A DNA stretch of 64,000 nucleotides, from assembly GCA_949130495.1 (NCBI GenBank), contig OX422208.1, forward strand, positions 643,458,023 through 643,522,022, read 5' to 3'. The stretch is from Sambucus nigra (lineage: Eukaryota > Streptophyta > Magnoliopsida > Dipsacales > Adoxaceae). Both the position numbers and the translations under genes were made by a program. Below, in pieces: positions 33,880 to 45,401 of the stretch (position 1 is the first letter of the stretch; the number at the start of each line of letters is the position of its first letter). Below the pieces are notes generated by a model, which was not told where the DNA came from, did no database searches, and saw only the letters and a program-made list of their open reading frames with translations.

Positions 33880-36800
33880 ATGAATTCATCCGATCGATTG
33901 TTCAACAGACAAAGAAGTGTTCATGAGATTCTTGGAGGAGGACTTGGTCAGTTCACAATTTCCTTAAAATAATGGGTTTGGATCCAAATCCAAGTATTCT
34001 TGATCAAGACTTAGATAAAAACTTGATCTTGATGGTTGTTTTATTGGTTTAAACAGTTGCAGATGTGATGCTGTGGAGAAGAAAAAATCTGACAATGGGA
34101 ATACTAGTGGTGACCCTGGCTGCCTGGGTTGTGTTTGAGAGATCTGGTTATACACTTCTCTCACTTGTGTCTAGTGTTCTCTTGCTCCTATTTACCATCC
34201 TTTTTCTTTGGGCCAAGTCTGCAGCTATTCTAAACAGGTAAGGGTTAGTTCTAACATTAATTATATTATATACAATTCAGTGGATTATCAATTCAAAATT
34301 ATTACATTCAAGAAAATTAAAGATTTTTATATGGGAATTATATGATCATTGTAGTGAATACCCTGAGTTTATAAGATGTTAGTTCTCATTAAGAAACCAT
34401 ATAGTTCATTTGATTTTTATTTCTGGGTTTATAGATTTGATATCATTTGTTTTGATTTTGGGGTTGGATTTAATGTGCCTATTTTGGTTTACTGAATATG
34501 CATTTTAGAGATTTCAACTAGGATATCAGTTCATGGTGAAAGATGTGAAGAAATACACCATCTCCCCCTGGGGCTCTTGAGCCAGTGCCGCAATTTGGCT
34601 TCCATCTCTTTTCGTTCTTTGGCCGCAACTTCTTCCTCCAACGGGAATTATTTCTGTTTGGCGATTTTGATTTTCTCCTCAAGTAGGCCTTTAGTTTAAC
34701 CTCCTTCGCAAAGTCAGTATCCATATACGCAACTGTGCATCGAGATTAGATACAAAGTCAGTCGGGTGTGTTGCTATTGAAAGAGCTGCTGCCCATTTTT
34801 TGCTTCCATTATGCTACATTCATTCCAATTTGCCATTCAACACTCAAGGGCCTCAACTGATAAATTTTGGAAGGTGTCATCTTACTATGGTACACCAGCT
34901 ATGACAGATAAGTATGCATCATCAGGAGAGGAAGAGCACAGGCTGAACTCGGACTTGATTGGTCCAACACCCGTTGTTTATGCAGTCCTAGCTTTCTTGC
35001 TCGTCTTACAAGGAGTTAGGAGAATGTTCCCTTTTTGGAGTGTCTTTCAAGTCATTCCAACATTTTTGAAAGCAAATCATGGTCATTAGACCGTCGCCTT
35101 TGCCAACAATGACACATCATTTGGTCACTGCCTTTTGGATGGTTGTCTATCTTGTTGTAGGTGAAGCCGCACACCACATCTCTCCATCATTGTTAGCTGC
35201 TTAATTGCACCTCAATTTTCTTACGCCTATAATTTGTGCCGTTGAATGAGTTTTCAACCAGCATATGCAAATCAATTCTTCTTTTGGTGGCCAGCACCAC
35301 CCTTTGTTGCTTGGGTTTCCTATATTTTTTTTATTGAAAATTCATTTTCTAGAGAGAGGATTTGATAAACTTAATACAATTTAGTTAGACTTCGGGGTGT
35401 ATATATAGAGTTAGAAAAATTCCCTGCCGCAGCACTTCAAATGCCACCTCGTTGATAGCTTTATATTACCTTACCGTCTGGAGAACTGTCAACATTTGGA
35501 GACAAAATGCATTTTATGCGCTTTTTTATGTGGCATTGCAATAGGCATATGACGTCTATAGATGATCTAATGCTATGTTTTTGAAACACCCATTCATGAT
35601 TATCGTGATTTTATTTGATATTAATGGTTGATGGGGAACTTATACACCTTATCTCAATAAGCTGCATAAGAAAGGAAGTTGGATGAATGACTGGGGAAAA
35701 ACACACATTTTTCAATAGATCAACTGTTCACTGTCTTCAGCTGCTAACTTGTTTTTGTATTATAAGAGATTCCTGATAACAAATATATACATAATATGTT
35801 AATATAAATTTATACTTTTAAGGAAACGAATCGACCCCTTAGTACCAAATTTAAAGGACATGTTCAATAGTCAGGATGGCAAACAGACAATGTCATGCCA
35901 GATTCATGCTCTATAAGTTGTGCATAGTCTGATTCGTTATTCATGTCAGCTTATTTTACCGCTCAACCTACAAATGATGTTAATCTGTTAAAAATAAACA
36001 CAACCTGTTTAAGGTCGATTTGTATCGTGTTTGTGTCATTTTAATGGGCCAAGTCAAGAGTTTCCATACTATCAATGGGATGGTATTGATCATGAAGTAT
36101 GGTCATAATGCACATGTTTTGAATTTTTACCTTGTATGCTCATAAAAGATCCCCTAAAAGTTTCCCAAATTTTCTCTTTTATATGTTGAGTGGCTCTAAA
36201 TATTTTAGAGCAAATTACTCATTTGATCCCTAAACTATCACAATTTTTTTAAAATGGCCACTCAACTTTCAAAAGTGTCAATTAAGTCCTAAAACTAACC
36301 TAACTGATTTAACAAGACCCTTCCGTCGTTTTGGGACGTTTACTTGGACGAAAATGAGTCAGGTGCCATGCACAAGACTCATGGTAAGGGAAAAATAGTT
36401 AACTCATTGATATTATAGGGTTTAATTGTAATTTGGCATCAATACATGATTAAAAAAATAATAAAAAGTTAAACGAACCACTCTCTCTCTCTCCCCCCCC
36501 CCAACGAAGCCTTCTCACTTCTTTTACTTTTCCATTACCTCCCCTCTTCCGGCCAACCTCCACCCCTCCCTTTTCCGGTCAACCTCCACTCCACTCCCCC
36601 TCCCTTTTTCGCTTCCGGTGAACCACCCCTCCCCCTCCCTTTGGTTTACTAGCAAAACCACCCAAACCCTCCCTTTACCTTCCATTTGCCATTTTTTTCC
36701 CGACGAACCACTCGTCCCCCTCCTTTTTGCTTACTGGTGAAACCACCCAACCTGTCCCCTTACCTTCCATCTTTTTTTTTTCTCGATGCCCCCCCCCCCC

Positions 36801-39800
36801 CCCCCCCCCCCTCCTTCTTTCCGATGAAATCCCTCATTTTTTCCAGTAAAATCAAAATCTCACCACCCGCATTCTAAAAATAAAACACATCTGAAAAGTC
36901 CAACAGGATATAAATATATTACATCTAAATACATGTGTGTTAGGGTGGGGGAATGGGTCCACCGGCATGTGTGTGTGTGTGGGGGGGGGGGGGGGGGGAG
37001 GGTTAGAGAGGGGTCTGCCGAACAGGTTTTGTGGGTGGATTATAGGAGGGGTCGGTAGGGTTGTTTGGTTGGTGTGGAGGAGGGTGGGGTGGATTACAGG
37101 AGGGGTGACACTTCTGTAGTTCAGGGGCCATTTTGAAACAGTCGTGATAGTTTAGAAGCCAAATGAGTAATTTATTTAATATTTTAAATGAAAAGGGTAG
37201 GTACTAGAAAGTTTGGCCTATGAGGTCTCTGGATCTTTTTTTTTTTTTTTTTTATGGACTTCTTTTGTTGAAACTAAGACTACCTTTGTCACTTCAAGGC
37301 TTAAATAGCTGGTCTACACATTTGCTGCGTAACCCAGTAAGGAAGACTTGCCTTTTGTGTATTTTTTTTTTCTCTTTTTTAGCTTGCTATAATTTGTTTT
37401 TTGGGTCAATTACCGAATAGTCCCCAACATAAATACATATTTTGTAAAAAATACACATCATTTTAGTTTAACCCATATAGTCCCTCAAACACCCATTTAC
37501 CCAATATTCTCTTAATTTTAAAAGTCCGCGCTAGTGACACCCCCTCCCCAACTCACCCCCACCCCAACTGCCGGAGCTCCGGAAGCCCTTACCGGAGCTC
37601 CGGCATGGGTTGCCAGAGCGCCGGTGGGGGTTGCTGGAGCTCCGGCGAGGGCTTCCGGAGTTCCGGCAATGGAGGGTGGGGGGTAACTGGGTTTGTGCGT
37701 GTCCTTGTTTTGAGTGTTTTTATGTGGTGAGTGACTTTTTGAAACAAAATAAAAGGGCGTGGACGAAACGTGTATTAAAAAATGTTCGAGGGACTATTCA
37801 GTATATGCCCCTCTTTTTTTCCATCCGCCCGTAACAAAAAATGCATATAAACTATTATGCTGCGTATGAAAAAAAAAACATCTTATATGTATGTTGGTGT
37901 AGATATTCTGTGTATAGTTTCATCTCTGTATGTATGTATGTATTGTATAGTGTAAATGAAATGAGAACACCACTTTATCATAACCATGATTTTGTTTATT
38001 ATTAGTGATTACTGAGGGCCTTATATGCTCCATCTTACTATTTATTTGCATAAGAAAATAAGGCTGAGTGCATTTGGAAAAAGCATACATTTGTCAATTG
38101 GGGAACTGGACAAAGTCTTGATGCAGGGAAAAAAGTAAAAAAAATCGACAAAGTCTTGATGCGGGGAAGAAAGTGAAAAAAATCTGTTTAATATAAAATG
38201 TTGAATTTCCCAGACAATTTAGCAAACCAGTGTTGAGGTATTACTAAAATTAAAGGACCTGATAAATAAAATGGTTTTGATTGTAAAGGAAGGACGATCA
38301 TCTTACACCATGTAATTATATTATATATTTTTCCCTATGAAGCTATATATATGCGAGGTTCTACAAATGCAGATCAGTCCATTAAAGGAGAAAATAGGAG
38401 ATCATCTCCTTTCATCGAAGAAATTCAACCCGAAATTGGTTGAAATGCAAGGTTAGATTCAACCGTTAAATCTTATTTGTTGATCACCTGAACCACTAAA
38501 TCAATGTAATTTTTTATGAGAAAACAATTCATTTTACTCCTAAAATGGGGAGGTCCCCTCAAATCAGATGCGGACCAGATCCAGACATAATTACATATAT
38601 ATAAACATTAGATATTACATATGTATAAACATTAGATAAAATACAGCAAATAGAGAGTATACAGGAAAAATAAAATTAGTAGGGAAAAGATATTAGTTTA
38701 GAAGATCTTTGCTGCAGAGGTTGAGGGGATGGGATGCATTGATTCCTTACTAATTAAAAGCAATAGATATAGCTACTTTTCTTGAAAAGGTAAAAATGAT
38801 ACCAAACTGCATCTATAAAAAATATCGCCCATTCAAAACAGTCCCTTACTGCCACTAGAGTAACAATATGTACACACTTTTTGTTGGTGATTTTTAAAAT
38901 GAGTAAGAGTTTTTGGGTGTAAAAGCTTAAAAAGCTTGTCCCACATTGAAAGTGTGAGGAAGAGGTGGGAAGCTAACCCAAATATAAAAGGGGATAGTGC
39001 CCCACATTAGAAAATGTACAAAGCTAAGTGTCACCACTAACCTATAAAAGGGGTGGGCAACATTGGAGTCCCACATTGGAAAAATGTTAAGAATTTGTAC
39101 ACTTAATAAGTACAAATGGAAGATGAAGAGTTAATTCATCTAGCATTTAAGAGGCTATTCAAGAGACCTCAATACGGTGCGAAGCACCGTACGCACACGC
39201 ACGCGCGCGCCCGCGTGCGGGTGCGGGGCAATGGGCTGTAGAGGGCTAGTGGCGCACTTTGCACTTCGCCTGTCCGCAGTGGTAGCGGGTTGCCGGGATT
39301 CGTCCGGGTCGGATCGCGGTCACTTTTTGGTTGACCCGTGCAAAACCGATTCGGTATTATTATACCTGTTCGGAACTGACTTAAGACTGTTAATTCAACA
39401 GTCATGACTCTTGAAGACAAAGCTTTTCATTATCTATAAATAAAGGCTGCCTAAAAACGAAATTAGATTGATAACAAAAAACCAGTTTCAGATTTCCATA
39501 CCCTGCTATTACTCTCTTACAATTTTCAGGAGATACAAATTCTCGTATTCTGTTTTGTGCACATAAACAGAATAAGAACTTGATTGACTGTTCTTCACTA
39601 TTGCATCCAAGGGCTGTCTTCAAATATACAAGTTGCAGGCAGTGCAAGTTGCTTCATTGTATCTTGAGTACGGATTTGCGGATTCCCGTTTGTATACCAA
39701 AGTTATTCGTGTGGGGCAAATATTGTATTTAGGAAAGTGACATCACGCCTTGAAGTTTTCTAGTGACTATTCAGAAGTTACATTGTTGTATTGAAGTTGA

Positions 39801-42800
39801 CATTTTGTGATATATAAAGTCCATTTCTGTATTTGCATACATATTATCCAACAATCTAAATACAGTATTATCAGAAATGGCCGACTCTTCAAAGTCACTT
39901 CGACAAATAACAGAAGGCTTTGTCAAATTGGACCGTTTTGATGGTGGTAATTTTCTGCGTTGGCAGAAAAAGGTTCATTTTCTTTTAACAACATTGAAGA
40001 TTGTATATGTCTTGTCACAACCAAAACCAAATGAAGATGAAGATGAAACCGTGGAACAGACTAGGCAACGTACAAAATGGGAGACCGATGATTACTTGTG
40101 TCGTGGTCACATTCTCAATGCACTTGCTGATAATTTGTTCCCTTGTACCAAAATGTTGGGACTGCAAAAACTTTGTGGGAAACATTGGAGACCAAATATC
40201 TAACGGAAGACGCTACAAGTAAGAAGTTCCTTATCGGTCAGTTTCTAAGCTTTAAAATGCATGATAATAGGCCTGTGCTAGAACAATTTCATGACATCCA
40301 ACGCATCATAAATCATTGCAAACTGAAAAAATTAAATATGGATGATAATGTAATTGTTGCTGCCATAATTGAAAAACTTCCTCCTTCTTGGAAAGACTAT
40401 AAGAAAGAACTCAAACACAAAAAGGAGGATCTTTCACTTGAAGAATTAGAGACTCATTTAAGAATTGAACAAGAGTCTCGAATTCTAGATGGTAAAGAAG
40501 AACAAGACAATTCTGTTTCTAAGGTCCATGTGGTGGAGGAAGGAAAGGAGCAAAAATATGGCAATCATGGAAAAAATAACAAGCGGAAGAATTTTTCAAA
40601 TAATTTTAAAGCAAACAAAAAGAAGAAAGGAAATTGTTTTCATTGCAACAAACCAGGTCACTTCAAGAAGGATTGTCATGAGTTCAAGAAACTAAAGGAA
40701 AAAGGAGGGACATCAGACACAAAGCAAAAATTTGCTGCTATGATATCCGAGGCTAATATGCTTGGAGAAGACAACTCTTGGTGGGTTGATTCTGGTGCCA
40801 CAAGGCATGTTTGTAAGGACAAGAACTTGTTCTCTGCCTATGAAACAGTGGAAGGAGATGTTCTCTACATGGGAAATTCATCTACTGCTGCGGTTAAAGG
40901 CAAAGGGACAGTGGATCTTGAATTCACTTCCGGGAAAATCCTTAGCCTCACCAATGTTTTTCATGTTCCTGATGTTAGGAAAAATTTAGTTTCTGGAAGT
41001 CTTCTTAACAAATTTGGCTTTAAGCTTGTATTTGAGTCAGACAAATTTATTCTGACTAAGAATGGTACCTTTGTAGGCAAAGGATATTTGTATGAGGGCA
41101 TGTTTAAGCTCAATATCAATGAAAAGGATTCTTCTGCTTATATCGTTGATTGTCTTTCATTATGGCATAGTCGTTTAGGACATGTTAATACAAAGAAAAT
41201 GCATTTCATGGTTAATTTAAATTTAATTCCTAAATATGAGAATGATATGAATGAAAAGTGTAAAATATGCATGCAAACAAAAATAACAAGATTGCCTTTT
41301 CCAAAAATAGAAAAGACTACATCTTTGTTGCAATTAGTACATAGTGATGTTTGTGATTTGCATGGAACGCCTACTAGAGGTGGTAGTAAATATTTTGCTA
41401 CATTTATTGATGACTTTTCAAAATGTTGTTACGTATATCTTTTAAACTCTAAGGATGATGTGCTTAATAGATTTAAGACATATAAAAATGAAGTTGAAAA
41501 TCAATGTGATTCTAAAATAAAATGTCTTAGATCTGATAGAGGTGGTGAATATCACTTCCCTCAATTTTGTGAAGATATGGGAATTATACATGAAGTTACT
41601 GCACCTTATACACCACAACAAAATGGATTAGCAGAAAGAAAAAATAGAACACTAACTGAGATGGTTAATGCAATGCTTTCTTATTCTGGTTTAAGTAAAG
41701 GGTTTTGGGGAGAAGCACTTTTAACTGCATGTCATATTTTGAATAGGATACCTGTTAAAGATAATAAGAAAACTCCTTACGAATTATGGAAGAATAGAAA
41801 ACCTAATTTAGGTTATCTTAAAGTTTGGGGTTGTAGAGCTATTGTAAGACTACCTGAAACTAAGAGAAAGAAATTATGAAGCAAAGGTGTTGAGTGTATT
41901 TTCATAGGTTATGCACAACATAATAAAGCCTATAGATTTTTGGTTAGTGAACCTAATGATTCTGTTGAGGTAAATACAATAATTGAATCGAGAGATGCAA
42001 TTTTTTATGAACAAAGGTTTTCTTCTATTCCTAGAATTAATAATGAAAAAGAAGTAAGCACTCCTTCACAGTTACCTGTAACTCCACCAGTAGAACAAGA
42101 AGAGATTAGAAAAAGTAAAAGACCTAGGAAAGAAAAAAGCTTTGGTCCCGACTTTGTAATCTATCTTGTTGAAGGAACTAAAGACACATCTTGTAATCAT
42201 TATGCTTTGACTCTTAGCGTTGAAACAGACCCACAAACTTATAGTGAGGCTATTAAGTCTGTTGATTCAGCATTTTGGAAAGAAGCTATAAATGATGAAA
42301 TGGATTCAATTTTGGGAAATAAAACTTGGAAATTAGTAGACTTACCTCCAGGATCTAAACCCATTAAGTGTAGATGGATTTTTAAAAAGAAAATGAAAAT
42401 AGATGGAACAATTGATAAATTCAAGGCTAGATTGGTTGCTAAAGGTTTTACACAAAAAGAAGGAATTGATTATTTTGATACTTATGCACCTGTTGCTAGA
42501 ACCGCCACTATTAGAATTTTAATTGCATTAGCATCTATATATAATTTTGAGATTCATCAAATGGATGTGAAAACTGCCTTTTTAAATGGTGACTTAGAAG
42601 AAGAAATTTACGTGGAACAACCTGAAGGGTTTGTTATGCCTGGACAAGAAAATAAAGTATGTAAACTTATTAAGTCCTTATATGGCCTAAAACAAGCACC
42701 TAAACAATGGCATGAAAAATTTGATAAAGTCATTATTTCTTATGGTTTTAAAATTCATAAATCTGATAAGTGTGTTTATAGTAAATTTGCTAATGATAAA

Positions 42801-45354
42801 GGTGTGATCATTTGTTTATATGTAGATGACATGTTAATTCTTGGTACTGATTTAGAAAACATTAATAATACTAAGAGTTTTTTGTCTTCTAAATTTGATA
42901 TGAAAGATATTGGTGTAACTGATGTCATATTAGGAATGAGAATAATAAGGAAAGATAAAAATATAATTCTCACTCAATCTCATTATGTTGAGAAAATTTT
43001 AAAGAAATTTAATCAGTTTGATTGCACACCTGTTAGTACACCTTTTGAACCACAGCTAAAGATCCCTAATAATGGTAGAGCTATTTCACAATTGGAATAT
43101 GCACGAGTAATTGGTAGTTTAATGTATGCCATGACATGTACTCGACCAGATATTGCTTATGCTGTTGGTAAATTAAGTAGATATACTAGTAATCCAAGTT
43201 TATTGCATTGGCATGCTGTCAATAGAATATTAAAATATTTGAAAGGAACTATGGACTATGGTATATACTATAGTGGATATCCTTCAGTATTAGAAGGGTT
43301 TTCTGATGCCAGTTGGATAACTGAGCGGGAGGATCATTCCTCAACAAGTGGATGGATTTTCACTCTTGGTGGAGGAGCTGTTTCTTGGGGATCAAAGAAA
43401 CAAGCTTGTATAGCTGACTCTACTATGGCAGCTGAGTTTGTAGCATTAGCTGCAACTAGTAAAGAGGCAGAATGGATAAGGAATTTATTAATTGAAATTC
43501 CAGTTTGGCCAAAACCAATGCCTCCAATATCTATACATTGTGATAGTGAGTCTACACTTTCCAGAGCTTATAGTAAAGTGTATAATGGAAAATCTAGACA
43601 TATTGGCCTGAGACATAGTTATGTCAGACAAATGATTACAGATAGTGTAATCACAGTGGATTATGTAAAATCAAGTCAAAATTTAGCTGATCCTTTTACA
43701 AAAGGTCTTGCAAGAGGACTGGTGTCTAAGACATCAACAGGGATGGGACTAAAGCCCATTAATAATAATCACTCTTGATGGAAACTCAACTTGAAACTTG
43801 ATATATTCAAGTCTCAAGTTCAATAATTAAAGTACATCATACGACGTGATTGTAAGCACTATAAAATTTAACATCCCAAGGATAAGTGCTTAGAACATGT
43901 AATGAATAATGAAAGAGGATGAGTTTAACCTTAATAGATTTATGGTGTTTTAAGTTACATGGACACCTATGATAATCTACCTATATGAGTGTGGAAGTGG
44001 TGCCGCTTCCTATGAGAACTGGGCTTGACTCTAAAGCACTCATGAAATCAAGGTACAGACACAAGGCCTAATACATGTGTCGGCTTATATGGATAATCAA
44101 CAACTAAAAGATTTGTGTGTGAAGACAAATCCGGCTAATCAATATAGATTGATAGTTCAAAGATAAGTCTACTATACTTTCATGGTTAACTTTGACGAAC
44201 CTTCACAGGGTATTGGTTCAAGTCGTGAGACACTAATGCTTATACACAGTCTTACAGACAATCAAAGATTTACAAAACTTATTTTGAAAATGGTGGAGGA
44301 ATGTTGGTGATTTTTAAAATAAGTGAGTAAGAGTTTTTGGGTGTAAAAGCTTAAAAAGCTTGTCCCACATTGGAAGTGTGAGGAAGAGGTGGGAAGCTAA
44401 CCCAAATATAAAAGGGGATAGTGTCCCACATTGAAAAATGTACAAAGCTAAGTGTCACCACTAAGCTATAAAAGGGGCGGGCAACATTTGAGTCCCACAT
44501 TGGAAAAATGTTAAGAATTTGTACACTTAATAAGTACAAATGGAAGATGAAGAGTTAATTTATCTAGCATTTAAGAGGCTATTCAAGAGACCTCAATACG
44601 GTGCGAAGCACCGTACGCACACGCGCGCGCGCGTGCGGGTGCGGGGCAGTGGGCTGTAGAGGCGCTAGTGGCGCACTTTGCACTTCGCCTGTCCGCAGTG
44701 GTAGCGGGTTGTCGGGATTCGTCCGGGTCGGATCGCGGTCACTTTTTGGTTTACCCGTGCAAAACCGATTCGGTATTATTATACCTGTTCGGAAATGACT
44801 TAAGACTGTTGGTAATTAACAGTCATACCTGTTCGGAACTGACTTAAGACTGTTAATTCAACAGTCATGACTCTTGAAGACAAAGCCTTTCATTATCTAT
44901 AAATAAAGGCTGCCTAAAAACGAAATTAGATTGATAACAAAAAATCAGTTTCAGATTTCCATACCCTGCTATTACTCTCTTACAATTTTCAGGAGATACA
45001 AATTCTCTTATTCTGTTTTATGCACATAAACAGAATAAGAACTTGATTGACTGTTCTTCACTATTGCATCCAAGGGCTGTCTTCAAATATACAAGTTGCA
45101 GGCAGTGCAAGTTGCTTCATTGTATCTTGAGTACGGATTTGCGGATTCCCGTTTGTATACCGAAGTTATTCGTGTGGGGCAAATACTGTATTTAGGAAAG
45201 TGACATCACGCCTTGAAGTTTTCTAGTGACTATTCAGAAGTTACATTGTTGTATTGAAGTTGACATTTTGTGATATATAAAGAGTTCCATTTCTGTATTT
45301 GCATACATATTATCCAACACTTTTTTCCCTTTCTTCCAGTTTAGTTTATATATT

Positions 45355-45401
<47 letters not shown>

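Larger units (their letters stand above)
38882..45319 (+). mobile_element. Element E: young Ty1/copia retrotransposon in RTNLB intron 2
   Basis: LTRs at 38882-39853 and 44302-45319 flank a 4.4-kb interior with one gag-pol frame. The 5-bp duplication CTTTT is perfect (38877-38881 and 45320-45324). The LTRs are about 98% identical by eye apart from small indels and one duplicated segment in the right copy, so this is the most recent LTR element here. It has the same strand as RTNLB. Only one frameshift and one stop break its coding frame. Confidence 0.95.

Noticed and set aside
36686..37119. Short Pro-rich and Gly-rich frames
   Set aside because: They translate the C run and G run of the Mutator-like element.
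39177..39420. Small frames in the E LTR (also 44601-44798)
   Set aside because: They fall in the CG-rich hairpin part of the LTR, present in both LTRs, with no gene features.
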